Below are positions 1 to 11,668 of a stretch of 64,000 bases of DNA, one piece after another. The position numbers were made by a program, and so were the translations under genes. The DNA is taken from contig NC_083564.1 in the NCBI RefSeq assembly GCF_019925205.1, positions 12,591,491 to 12,655,490 of the forward strand. The letters are read 5' to 3'. Numbering within the stretch: the stretch's first letter is position 1; each line of letters begins with the position of its first letter. The notes beneath the pieces were generated by a model. The model was not told where the DNA came from and did not search any database. It saw nothing but the letters and a program-made list of their open reading frames with translations. Source of the DNA: Metopolophium dirhodum. Lineage: Eukaryota > Arthropoda > Insecta > Hemiptera > Aphididae.

Positions 1-444
1 ATTAATTTGTGATTCCCGACAAACACACTTATACAGATCGTTCGGTAAGTCAAATATAATACATCTTTACATCGGCCATTACTCATTATCCACTTTGTTT
101 ATTATATCTGCCGACACGGTGATCTACAACAGTCTTACGCATCCGACCTGCACCCGGGCCAAGGTGGAACCACCCGCCCACCGATTTTGGTCGTGATACG
201 GTCCCAAAAACGCCTTCGACACCGCAGCCAGTATATAGCGAGTGTTCAAGTTGTAGGGGCTGCGCGCATGACAACTCCTATAACGCGTGGACAAAAAAAA
301 AAAAAATGACGACAAGACACGGGAAAAAAATTAGTATTGACATTATTATAAGACAAGTGCGCGAGACTGTGTCTCGCACTGCACTTGCGTTATAGGTACA
401 CATGCGCACACAAAACACATAATATATTTTATATACCTTGGCCG

Positions 445-452
445 TATAAAAG
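445..452 (+). promoter_or_regulatory. Possible TATA box
   Basis: TATAAAAG lies just upstream of the CpG-rich block at 540-720, where a core promoter would be expected. No initiator motif or downstream gene confirms it, and TATA-like words are frequent in this AT-rich DNA, so this is a weak call. Confidence 0.2.
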
Positions 453-828
453 CGCGTGTGCAGCGACGAGTGCATATTATTATAGTGCAGCAGTGTACGC
501 GGATGTTGTTTCGCGTTTGTCATTCGTATTGGCGACTAATTGTTTGGTCCGCGACGGCAGCCGGAGCTGCTCCAACACGGTCCGTCCATATTACATTATA
601 GTCGGTCTGCCCGTGCGGATCGGCGCGGCGCGGCACGGCGGTAGTCGCATGATTTATAGCCGTCGATTGCGATATTAATTCCAGTCGGCGGCGGCTGCCC
701 ACGCCCGGCGGCCGGCCCCGTTACTCCAGAAAAGAAAGAGAAGAAGGAAAGAAAAAAAAAAAAAAAAGAAACAAGAATCCGGCAACACATTAATAAACCA
801 CGCACTATAGGTACACACGTATATATAA

Positions 829-852
829 TATAATAATAATAATAATAATAAT
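829..852. repeat. (AAT)n microsatellite
   Basis: Uninterrupted trinucleotide AAT/ATA run of about eight units. Similar runs recur through the window. Confidence 0.85.
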
Positions 853-955
853 GTGTAGCCGCTGCCGGTATGTCAGTATATTATATTATATATAATATTA
901 TGCGCCTGTGTGCGCTCGTGTGTTAGTACATACTGCTGATACTGTACAGGTAGGT

Positions 956-1600
956 ACGCGTATTGGTAATATATACACGACTACTATTACGAGTACGTGT
1001 ATGAGTTTCGTTGCGTAAAATCCAAATGCTTGTCGTTGTACCCACTGCACATGGGCTACACAATAATATCTACCTGAAGCGTGGTGCGTGCGCGTAAAGG
1101 TACACGGCTACAGCAGCGGTGCAGCAGTAACATTATAAAATAATAATAATAATATATAAAAATTTAAGTGTACAGGGAGATAAACCAATCTCAAAAGACA
1201 ACCGTGCTGACCACCGCTTTTTTCATTTAATATAACGAATTCGTTGAAAATCCGAATTTCGTACCTAATGTTTAAATATACTTAAACACCATATTTTCAA
1301 TAAATAGGGTCTTTTTGATGTATACCTAATTCAAAAGTCGAACGAGTAGATATACGCGTGTTGGTAATAATATTTAAACGATTAATGTACGGGTATGTGC
1401 ATAGGTTGCGTAAAATCCAAATTCTTGTCGTTGTACCGCACATAGGCTAAATATATCCCTGCAGCGGTATGTGCGCGTAAAGGTATAGGTAATAATATTT
1501 AAGTACGTAATACATATACACAGGAAGATAAACCAAACATTCTCACCGTTTTTTCCATTAAATAACGAATTCGTTAAAATTAAATTTTTGGAATTTTTAA
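956..1600 (+). repeat. Diverged direct tandem duplication, two units
   Basis: Unit 1 (about 956-1270) and unit 2 (about 1354-1600) share the same ordered blocks: ACGCGT(A/G)TTGGTAAT, GTTGCGTAAAATCCAAAT, CTTGTCGTTGTACC, GCGCGTAAAGGTA, a transposon-end block AGATAAACCAA, and ATAACGAATTCGTT. The offset drops from about 398 to 330 bases across the alignment because of indels. Both units carry the left end of the same CAGGG-type transposon, so the duplication followed that insertion. Confidence 0.7.
1173..1350 (+). mobile_element. Left-end fragment of CAGGGTG-type MITE
   Basis: Starts CAGGGAGATAAACCAATC after a TA and continues with the family's internal block AAATATACTTAAA.ACCATATTT, also seen in the 30389 copy. 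It stops near 1350 where the second duplicated unit begins. No right end is present. It appears to be a by-product of the tandem duplication at 956-1600. Confidence 0.6.
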
Positions 1601-2324
1601 ATTTACCAAAAATCAATACCTAACATCATAATTTCAAACTTTTACGGTTCTTTGTATATACTACTTAAGAAGTTGACATACAAGCTTCTGTTTTTCAAAA
1701 GAGAACGCTCCCTCTTTTACTGTAAATCATTGAGTGGATAGTTTGTTTGAATTTTTAATGTATCTAATCCAAAATTTGAATGAGTTATGTTCGGTTATTA
1801 AAATCTTTGTACTCGGAAGACTTAAAATGGCATTACAAAAGTATAAAATAGATGTGATATTAATATATTTTCTATTGTTGAATCATTTTTACAAAATATT
1901 AATTTTCATGGATTAATATTAATTAGTAAAATGTTCAACTAACGATAGCCTTAATATCTTCCAAACCCATCGCCTAACCTATACAGTATATATGCTATTA
2001 TTATATTATTATTTTATATAATATTATTATCCTTGGTATACAAAATTAAATTACTCAAAAATGAATCGTTCAAATTTTGATTTTGTCAACAATTTCAGAA
2101 AAGTTATCCACTAAATAATTTACAGTGGCAATGGAGGGTTTTTATTTGAAAAACAGATATTTTTACCCACAAGACACTACTTAATTACGCTACAAAAATC
2201 CTCAAGAACATGAAAATATGGTATTTAAGTAGGTAGGTATATTTAAAAATGCCAAGTATCAGATTTTGAATAGTTGCATTTTTGAAGAAAAATACATAAT
2301 GGGCATGCTTGGTGAATCACTCTG
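1521..2324 (+). mobile_element. CAGGGTG-type MITE, copy A
   Basis: The right end reads GGCATGCTTGGTGAATCACTCTG followed by TA (2325-2326), matching the inverted terminus of the copies at 30389 and 48029. The left end (CAGGAAGATAAACCAAACAT) is diverged. Internal sequence has the family's mirrored modules, for example CTTTTACTGTAAATCATT near 1715 against AATAATTTACAGTGGC near 2115. No transposase is encoded. TA flanks and the CAGGGTG terminus point to a Tc1/mariner-type mobiliser; that assignment is inference. Confidence 0.7.
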
Positions 2325-2326
2325 TA

Positions 2327-4000
2327 TAGTAAAATAATATAACATAATATCCTCCTTCCGCGGGCGAGTTAACACTTGTGCCAATATCGTTTCGTTTGGC
2401 ACGACGACCACTGCACAAAAATGTACACGGATTTTTACTTACATGTAACAATAATAATAATAACAATACACTCTGGGCCGGTGTTGCTGTACGTGATTGA
2501 TGGGAGGGCGTGATAAAAAATGTCTTACTGCAATACCACTTAACAACCAAAAAAAAAAATGCATCAACATGATTTTGTATAAAGTTTAATAAAAATGCAT
2601 AGATAGTTGAGACTTTAAGAGAGTTATGTTTGTTCAAGCTATTTATCATTATATAGTTTTCTTTTTTCATTGCGTTTAAGTCTATGCCCTATGGTCAAAT
2701 AACTAAATATAAATACTATGCATAGCCGAGTTTACTAATCGATGTACCTCTTACTTCTTCACAATAGTGTATACATTATACGAGTACAAAGTGTGCACAA
2801 TTAATATTTAATTCAGACCTTTTGGCTTAGGTGTAGTATGTATTAATATAGGTATAGGCAATTCGGTCATAATGTCTTATTGATATAATACCATTTATAA
2901 AATAAACGGAAGTTTTAAGGGATAATAAACGGTAATAAAAAACTAGTAACAAAGCATATTTCAGTTCACTTATACGTTTTGTATACAATTTAATACATGA
3001 TCAATTTAAATCAAACTTTCAATAGTGTACGTTCATTGTTTATCTTTAATAAACACAAATAAAAGTTTACACGATTCACAAAATCTCTCGTGGTTTTTGG
3101 TCGCACTCACGGGTTACAGCGAATAGAGTAAAAATATCAACCCAAAGCAGATATGAATGAGATATTATTCAGAGAGTAATTAGATTTTTTCAAATATTCA
3201 TTTAACTTTTTTAGCTTGGAAACGAGACGTAGACGCCCCCAATAGATTCTATGGATTGTGTAAAAAAGAAAACTATTTAGTATATAGAATTTCCGATACC
3301 TACATTAATATATTTTAGAATTTTATCTTAATCATTTAAAAAATCTTGTACAAAGTTTCTGAATTAATGGAGATCAATAATTATTTTCTGTTTTTCAATA
3401 GTTTGCATACGTGTGTTTTTAAATTTAATTCAAAATGCTTTCAAATGTATTCATCGTAAATCAATCACAGACAATAATATTCATACACAATCTAAGAGAA
3501 GATGAATGCTATTATTTGATAGAAAATAGTTTGCATTTCATTCGTCTCCTGCAATGGACCACGTTTAGCCTTTGATCTATAATGAAACATGCTGATCCAA
3601 TGTATGCGATACTATATTTGTTGAGATATTTGTATATCAGAGGTGAGACGAATGTATTTTGATACGCTCGCAGAATTTAAATTACGTCCTAGGCACGTGT
3701 TCAAAACATATTATAACAAGTACAAGGCTTTCGACCATCGATACATATTTAGTCCATAATTATAACTATGTAGGTAACGCGTACCTACCTATAATACAAT
3801 CGCTTTGATGTGCCATTCAACTAAAATCGTTTGAAATATTATTGAGTAATTTTCGGAAAGTGTGATCAAAAGCACAATTAAACGTAATTTAGATTACATA
3901 GGTAGGTTACCTAGGTAGTAATTATAATGACGTGAATTACGAAATCGGGAAAGCATCACGCAGTGCCACCACGCGCCTCGATCTTAAAATGTGTGTTATT
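2327..4000. other. Non-coding AT-rich stretch
   Basis: No supported gene. Short open frames here have no protein-like composition. A short inverted repeat at 3539-3654 is listed separately. Confidence 0.6.
3539..3654. repeat. Small inverted-repeat pair, possible tiny MITE
   Basis: CATTCGTCTC at 3539-3548 is matched exactly by GAGACGAATG at 3645-3654, enclosing about 96 bases. The size suits a degenerate MITE, but there is no clear target duplication and a 10-base match could be chance. Confidence 0.3.
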
Positions 4001-4450
4001 TGACGGCCTATCCGATATACTTTATTGTTTAAAATATCTCTCTTTTACGATAAACGTTTAGCTTTGACGTGCGCGCAATGTGCGCATTAACTTTTTCGCG
4101 TTTGTGCGTACTGCTGAACGTAAAATAATAGTAATAATATTATCTTCTCCCGTAACGTATCTATATATAAGACGAATGGCAATAGGATAGGTGATGGGTT
4201 ATTAAAAAATTATGCGGTTTCCGGTGTCGGCGGAGTCAACGGTGTCGTTAAAATGCTCTCGGACGTTTATGGATTCCGAGAACGAAGTGGTGGACGGACA
4301 GTGAACAACCGTCGCGCGCACACGCACGCGTGGCGGCGGGTCTGCTGATGATTTAAGTCCCACTTTGCCGGGTCGGTGGCGAAAAACGGTTTTAGAGTAG
4401 GTCAGTGTGTGGAGAGGTGTGTCTCACAATAACATTATAACGGATCATTT
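4001..4450. other. CpG-rich block, no gene assigned
   Basis: A local rise in GC and CpG near 4210-4400 (for example CGTCGCGCGCACACGCACGC), flanked by AT-rich DNA. A 30-codon frame begins with ATG at 4212 and ends in TGA just after GTGGTGGACGGACAG; it could be part of a leader exon but has no family resemblance. It may be a promoter island. Confidence 0.3.
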
Positions 4451-7400
4451 ATGCAAAAATATATTTTAATATATAATATTGTCATTCGTTTCATTACATT
4501 GCTTATAATAATAATAATAACATTTTACATTATAATGGTGTAATGTTATGTGCGTCATTCAGTTGGGCCGCGATTTCCGCATTTATAACATTGTTGTGTC
4601 ATTATTATTGTGTTTGTAAGCCCAAGACGTTAAAGTCAACCCGACCTACGACCCGACATCGTCGAATCGTCACGGCGCAGGGGATGCGGGGATGATTCGG
4701 TTTGGAAATTACCGTAAAAAAATAAAATAAATACTAATTGGACACTGTACTGTTGAATCGGCGACACGCGAAATGGACGACAGAGCTGAATTGCCTGCAG
4801 TGTGATAGGGTTACAGCAGTGTCATCGTTATTTCTTTGATAACAATAAAATCTATAAAATCTACGACGCTAAAGATGCACATGCATGCAGCTACTGCAAC
4901 TGCAGTTCTCGTTGTACAATCGCGAAAATAAATCGAACTCGCGGTGGCCAAAGGGTAAAGACTACATACCTATAGTATAATGTATGAATGTATGCTGTAC
5001 GTATTGGGTTTATTATTCACAATAATTGTGAAAAAACCGGAGCCGGACAAAATATTATTACGTGCAGGTATAATATTTCTTTTCAAACGTTTCACGAGTT
5101 ACACTGTTCTACCTATATACCCGGTAATCGATCAAGTTTTATGCGTCGAAGCGCATTCGAGTATAATCGCTTTCTACACGCGTGTGTTTCGAGTGACCGA
5201 ACACCAAACAAAAAGCTCGTCACGATAACACTATATTATTGACAAACACTGCGCATCGATGGTCGTTTTAAAACGAAATAATATTTTCTCCAGCGAGAAT
5301 TAACAGATTTTTGTGTTACATAATAATAATAATATGCCTAAGGTATACACTATACCTCTATATTATAGTCTTTTATTAAACTATAATAACACAATATTAT
5401 GTGATAAATTCATCGCACACGACAACATACATTTTATTTTATTCCAGTAATATTTATATTATTATGAACATTTGACGGCACATGGTCACATATTTTTTAT
5501 AGTCGTAATACTTTGCGTTTAAGACGAAAAACCCGTACTGCGTTAAATTTAATAAAATCATAATTATTATGAAGATTGACACCGTTTTGGCATATTTAGT
5601 TCCTAAGAATTCATTTTTATTGCAACGCAGTCCATTACACATTACGCACCCGTCGTTAAACAAATCAGTTTTATAGTGATTTTTTAAACGTATAATAATC
5701 AAAACACATAAATTGCAAGCTTAATACGTCCTATTCAGTTTGTACGGTTGAAAAATAATATTTTGCATGTGCACAAATCATAATATTATATTCAGCTAAA
5801 TAATGTAAATTATTATTTTTTAAATCTCATAGAATAAGTCAAGTGCTCAAGTCACCGGTTATTATCACCGTAATATATAATAATATGTACCAGGTACCTA
5901 TTAATATTTTAATGTTGTTTTCAATTATTGAAATATAAAAACATTAGTAAATCATATTTAATTAACATTTTACGATTATACCACCATAGAAATAACATCT
6001 AACGGTTATATCATAATAAGGAGGATTGATAATTATTGTATATAACATGGACATATATATGTTCGCAACCACCACGAGTTTACGTATAAACGTATATTAT
6101 AATGTACAAGCTTATTATGTTACGTGTAGCCTGGTCACTGTCTGGACCCAGTGGACACTTTATTTTATATATTATTTTTTATATGAGACATATATAATAT
6201 TTAAGCCTCGATAATATATTGAAAGTCATGGACATAATTGAGGAACAAGACCTTACAATACTAGTTTGAATAACACCATAAATTAATTTATGTAAATTTT
6301 CTTGGAAAAGCGCGACAAATATTATAATAATGAATGCAGTTCTCAATAATTTCAAATTCTATACACCATGAATACAAAATTAACGACATTTATTTCGTGA
6401 CGTTTAAAACGAAACGTGTACAGATGCACATGTACATTTGCCCATTTGGGCATAAATTCCATGTGCATTCTTCAAGTTTGGATTACACTATGGCGGATGA
6501 TTTACGTAATCGATTTAAATGAATTTACATCGAGCGTAAGCGGTGTCTTCACGTAGTATTATATTATAATGGTGACTATGAGCGAACTCGAAAAAAAAAA
6601 CATTGGCAACAAAATATTCATCAATTTTTCTGGACATGAATTACACTGCGTTCGTACGAAAAAAAAAGAAAAAACATAATTTTAATCCGGTGGATATATT
6701 ATTATATTTTTTCTCCAACCTTTTTTATTATTTTTCATACATACGCTATATTATAAGATACGCGCGATGCTGTTAATGCACTATTCGTGCGTTGACGAGA
6801 TGGGGAAATATATAATAAATGTAGTAATTTTCTGTTTTATACGCATTGTTACAGGGTGACCACCGGATCGGAATCTCCGACACCCGAGCACGTAATGGCG
6901 TCCGAATTGACCTCTGACAAAAAAATAATAATAAAATACAATAATAGTAATAAAAAACGATAATAACATTGTCTTGTCACCTCAATTGTAGTCACGTCGT
7001 CAGCACACCGAAGACACACGGCAGAGGTTACTCCAATATACGACGGCGGTGATGGCGGTGCCGATTTGGTAGAAATACTATTTATTTTTTTTTTTTCAAG
7101 TTTTCGAAATAATTCTACTGTTGAGCAATGAGCACACCACCGAAACGACAAAATTATGTCACCAACATAGAAAGAATGAAATTTCACTACGTTAAGTATC
7201 TATAAAAAAAAATATCACAAATACAACACGTAGGAACCTATACCTATATTACCTAAACAAAATAATATATTATTTTTAAGTGTAATAGATTATTATTACC
7301 TACCTATATCCCACATATTTTTAAAACCATTTCTTAATATTATAAAAGTTGTAATATAAATAACAAAAATTAGGTAAACAAAAATCAAATGTTTGAAAAT

Positions 7401-8043
7401 ACACGTTAACACTGAGTCACGAGTTTTTTGTAGAATTGTACAGACAGATGAGATGAATTTAATTATATAACACACAATACGGAATACGGATGCTTTTTTC
7501 GCTTTGGGATAACGAACATATAATATATAACATTTGTAAAGGTTCAAATTTCGGAAGTACATAATACATCGAATGAAATTGTCAAATATGTACCATGCCT
7601 TATAAAATAAAGAAGATAACTGAAACTACTTATCTTCCTAATTACCATTGTAAGCAGCGATATAATTGTTGCTATTGTTATTTTTGAACCAAAATAACGG
7701 GCAGTTGGTGCCGATCATTGTGATTAATATTGTTGTTAATGTGTTTACTATTGGAATTTCGGTAAAATCGAATTCAAATAATTTATATATATTATACCAA
7801 AATATATACATTGGATTAATTTTATTTGACGAGCGTCCGTACTAATCGACAAATAATGATATCGTTATTTATGTTAAATTGTATCAAACGCAGAAAACAA
7901 ACCAATACTTTTTATTGCCTACAATAATATACTCAGTACCACGTTAAGCGTTCTGAACGGAGTTACAATACGCTACATATCGAGTGCCAACGCTGTGTTT
8001 CAAAAATTTAAATTTATCAATTTTACTTTTTATACCTTAAAAC
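4451..8043. other. Non-coding AT-rich stretch upstream of the Tigger-like gene
   Basis: No supported gene. Open frames of 60-112 codons here are AT-driven and rich in Y, I, N and F. Poly-A and poly-T tracts occur near 6590, 6660 and 7085. The last bases before 8044 (CTTTTTATACCTTAAAAC) give an A-rich context for the ATG. Confidence 0.6.
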
Positions 8044-9483
8044 ATGTCGAACGAACGAAATGAATTATCGATTCAAGCGAAAAAAGAACTGTTGATTTGC
8101 TACGACGTAGCCCAACTTTCAAACCTTTCTCAACATAGAGCTGCCTCAATTTTGAATATTTCGGTGGTGGCATTAAGAAGACTGTTGAAAAACCGTAAAG
8201 AAATTGAAGAACACCGAATCGTTAAACCTGTGGAAAAAAAATTTTGTCGTCATTATCTGCGAGAAAAACGAGAAAATGACAAGCTATTAATTGACATGGA
8301 GGAGGGAATGGTCCGATGGTTTGAATACGCGAGTTCTTTAAGCGTACGGGTGAGTAAAATGATTTTACTAGATAAAGCCAGAAATTTGGCTACAGTACTT
8401 GGAGTTGAAAATTTTGCTCCTGATAATAAATGGATAGAGCAATGGAAAAACAAGTACAATATTTCTAATAAAAGAGTTCAACTGGTCGCAGACCAAAGTA
8501 GAGGTGCTAATTTTTTAGCAACTAACTGCGGCCTAATAAAATCTGTCAAAGACTTTTTCGAAAATGTCATGTCCAATTACGACGCAAATGACGTATATAG
8601 TTTATTCGAGATCGGTCTCTATTATCGTGACCTTCCAAATTCAAATTGTGAGTTCAAAGGACCTCCGGATAATAGGGAATGTCAAAAATGTATACACAGA
8701 CTTAGCATTATATTTGCGTCCAATATAACGGGAACCAATAAAATGTGCCCCAGAATCATAGATAATATACACATTCCACGATATTTGCAAGACGTAAAAA
8801 CGTTATCTGTACATTTTCAAGCGAGTTATAATACGTGGATGACGAGCTGCTATGGGTCGATTTTAAGACGGTTGGACGAAGAGTTATTGGGAAGAAAAAT
8901 TTTGGTCATCATTGACAATGTGATGGTAGATTTACAAATAGAACTGCAAAACATCGAAATCAAATATTTGCCGAGTACCATGGTATCTGTCCACCCTCTT
9001 CGGCAGAATATTATGCGCATCGAAAAAATATATGAATATTATCTAAAACAAATGAAACCTACAACCGCGGTTAACGCAGTGAACGCCGAAAAATTTCCAA
9101 CTTCTTACAATACCGCGCAAATCTCAGTCTCGGATTCCATTCATATGATTTTCAATGTTTGGGAAAACATGTCACCTGCACTTATCCGAAATTGTTTTCG
9201 GAAAGTTGGTTTTATAAAAACCAAAACCGAGGAAATTAATGAAAATGTATATTTAAATTTCAAACATTGGATTTCGAATTACCGAAACTATTCGTGGATA
9301 ATTTTCAATCAGTTACAAAGTGAAAAAAACCAACTCATTTCTACTCAGAATAATTTACGCAAATCCGACGTTCAATTACATACCGCGAGTAATAATTATT
9401 ACGGATATTTAGGGCTATTACCAAAACTTTCATTCGTCGATGAGAACGTACCAAACTCCTTTCGACAAGATAAATATAAATAA
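8044..9483 (+). CDS. Tigger/pogo-like (CENP-B family) transposase-derived protein, catalytically degenerate
   Basis: Intronless 479-residue protein. Residues ~5-50 look like a Psq-type helix-turn-helix (RAASILNIS.VALRRLLK). Residues ~85-141 match the Tc5/CENP-B helix-turn-helix (EEGMVRWFEYA ... WIEQWKNKYNIS). Residues ~180-390 follow the DDE_1 superfamily domain of Tigger elements, with hallmarks SNITGTNK (226-233), NTWMTS (263-268), GRKILVIIDN (283-292) and IRNCFRKVGF (381-390). In active relatives the acidic triad sits in N.DETG, LDN and QPMDQG. Here the first is SLFEIG (F188), the second is kept (D291) and the third is HPLRQN (R320). Transposition chemistry should therefore be lost while DNA binding may persist, as in CENP-B and jerky-type domesticated genes. 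The frame is intact, no terminal inverted repeats were recognised nearby, and the ATG context is AAAACATG. The host-gene interpretation is inference; a recently decayed transposon copy is the alternative. Confidence 0.9.
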   Translation: MSNERNELSIQAKKELLICYDVAQLSNLSQHRAASILNISVVALRRLLKNRKEIEEHRIVKPVEKKFCRHYLREKRENDKLLIDMEEGMVRWFEYASSLSVRVSKMILLDKARNLATVLGVENFAPDNKWIEQWKNKYNISNKRVQLVADQSRGANFLATNCGLIKSVKDFFENVMSNYDANDVYSLFEIGLYYRDLPNSNCEFKGPPDNRECQKCIHRLSIIFASNITGTNKMCPRIIDNIHIPRYLQDVKTLSVHFQASYNTWMTSCYGSILRRLDEELLGRKILVIIDNVMVDLQIELQNIEIKYLPSTMVSVHPLRQNIMRIEKIYEYYLKQMKPTTAVNAVNAEKFPTSYNTAQISVSDSIHMIFNVWENMSPALIRNCFRKVGFIKTKTEEINENVYLNFKHWISNYRNYSWIIFNQLQSEKNQLISTQNNLRKSDVQLHTASNNYYGYLGLLPKLSFVDENVPNSFRQDKYK

Positions 9484-11250
9484 CGAAACTTTTCAAACAC
9501 ATGGATACAATTTTAATTAGCAGGTACTCCACTTTAAAACTAATTCAATTTTTTTAAATAAAATAATTTTTTAATACTTAGTCATTTTATATTCTAGGAT
9601 AGGACAAGATAAATAAGGACAAACACGCAATACGTAAAGCATACAATATACACCAACCCATAAAAAGTAATATTCTAAATTAGGTATAAACGAAATACTT
9701 TAACTATAATTTGCTTTAGAACCATAATAATTATAATTATATATTTTTTTTACTCTCCTATTGTTATATTGTTAGATATGTTTATACGTTATTATACAAA
9801 TTATTTTTTGATACACAAAATGTATTTGATGAAATCGAATCGTTGTACATTCACATAGACCACATACATTCTCGAATTAAGTCAATCAATTCATTATGAT
9901 TCACTTATAATTTAGTTCTGAGTATTAATAGTATTTAACTTAGTAATTTATAGAATTGATGAACATTGTTGAACATCTATTGTACATGTTAATCATCCCT
10001 AAATACCTACCAGCTGGCATTTCCAAATTGATTTAGTTTTACTTAATATTTATCATTAATTAATATAATTTTATGAGTAAATATTATGTCTCACATAATT
10101 ATTATACTCCCACGATTTTCCAAAATAATAACTGAAAGAATGGTCACATTTATTATTATTATTTTTTTATTTTTCATTTGATTACATAAAGAAATTAAGT
10201 ATTCATAAATGTTTGTAAGCACTTGGAAATGTTAAACAAAATTATAATGAAATGTTTGTTCCAGCATAGATATATGACATCAGACATGCTGCCGTTAAGC
10301 AAAGAAATAATTTTCAAACATTTCAAAAAAAATCAAAATAGAAATAGGTTAATACAGACAATACAGTACAACGTAAACCTATCTGTATTATACACATTTA
10401 CGTAATTAAGGTAGTTGATAATCAAGGATTTAGACATTAGTTCGTAACAATTCAAGAACTTAAATTTTTTTCCCTTATAAAAATAATGCAACACAATAAA
10501 TTAATTTGGAAATAAATTATTTTATTGTCAAAAATTAAGATACGTAGATACAAAGATCACACTGAGGTGCACACGGACAAATAATTACGGCTTGTGATCA
10601 CGATTCGGTTACACCTAATGACCAATTTTTCACATTACTCGCAACCCACACTATCACAACTATTATGACGTATAATTTATTATTAAATGATTATGTATTA
10701 TTTTTCACCACTGGTAAAAAATCATGTGCCTATAGTGCTTACAATGTTTTTCAACGCGCTTAAAATGTAAGCCATTCATTTATACTATATATAATATCTA
10801 TTCGACCTGTATAGCTGGTTGTGGTAGCCATGAGAAATATATTATGTGCCGATCTATTTTTTACTTCGAGTTTAGTTTTTAAAAGCACACCTGAAAATCT
10901 AAAATTAATTTATATCAATTTTTAACTCTCATTCATCGTTATCAGATTTTAATAAAAGATACAGGGAAGTTATTAAAATGTTAATTACGATATTGAATGA
11001 AAGCAGAGTATGTGTATATATAGTGCAGTGTGTACACCTATTATATTATATAGTATTTATAAGTTATAAGACGTGTCATATTATATATATATATATATAT
11101 TAAACATATAATTAATACATTCAGAATATCCAACCATGCAGTTTGGATCAGTGTCCCTATCAAATACCAATACCTAACTTATTTCCAAACAATTTGTTTT
11201 GAATGTAATTATCTAAAATCATAATTGTATAATATTGAAAAACTAAGTTT
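9484..11250. other. Non-coding AT-rich stretch
   Basis: Contains the putative 3' UTR of the Tigger-like gene and a (TA)n run near 11084-11100. No other gene or element recognised. Confidence 0.6.
9557..9562 (+). terminator. Candidate polyadenylation signal of the Tigger-like gene
   Basis: AATAAA lies 74 bases after the TAA stop at 9481-9483, a normal distance for a short 3' UTR. The motif is common in AT-rich DNA, so position is the only support. Confidence 0.4.
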
Positions 11251-11668
11251 GTAAGCGAGCGCTACCTATGCATTTGTTGTCTCCGTCTTACGTCTTACGT
11301 ACGACAAAGAAAATTTTCTTTCAATAATTTCAATAGTGTGATGTTAGTTTTGATATTAGAGTAAATTGACATATTATTAAACTTTTAGGTAAGAACATTA
11401 TCTGTGCTTAAGCATCGGCGTTTTTTCATTTTAATTTTCAAGCAAGATATGGGTATGTAAAATATTACAAATTAAAAATGCTCATATCTCGCTTGAAAAT
11501 TAAAATGAAAAATCGCCGACGCCTAAGTACAGATAATGTTCTTACCTAAAAGTTTGGTTATAGGTCAATTTACTTTAATATCAAAACTAACAGCACACCA
11601 TTGAAACTATTGAATGAAAATTTGCTATATCGTACGTGACAACAAATATGCATGGGTAGAGTCCTCTT
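11251..11668. mobile_element. TTAA-associated foldback MITE, copy 1 (full palindrome)
   Basis: Near-perfect palindrome. The left arm holds GTTGTCTCCGTCTTACG, TTAGAGTAAATTGACAT and GGTAAGAACATTATCTGTG; the right arm mirrors these with CAGATAATGTTCTTACC, GTCAATTTACTTTAATA and TACGTGACAACAAATATGC. The symmetry centre is near 11465. The right edge reads GTCCTCTTAA. It encodes nothing. Related copies are at 29138, 31897, 32982 and 44861. Confidence 0.8.

Larger units (their letters stand above)
1..955. other. Non-coding, CpG-rich left edge
   Basis: No convincing coding frame. GC and CpG content rises sharply between about 540 and 720 (CG-rich runs such as GGCGCGGCGCGGCACGG), then falls back to AT-rich sequence with a poly-A tract near 292-306 and an A-rich purine run near 728-770. 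This could be a promoter or first-exon island of a gene whose body is elsewhere, but no start codon or splice site stands out. Confidence 0.4.

Noticed and set aside
2317..2670. 117-codon open frame (-)
   Set aside because: It overlaps the MITE end at 2324 and contains a translated ATT-type repeat (poly L). No domain.
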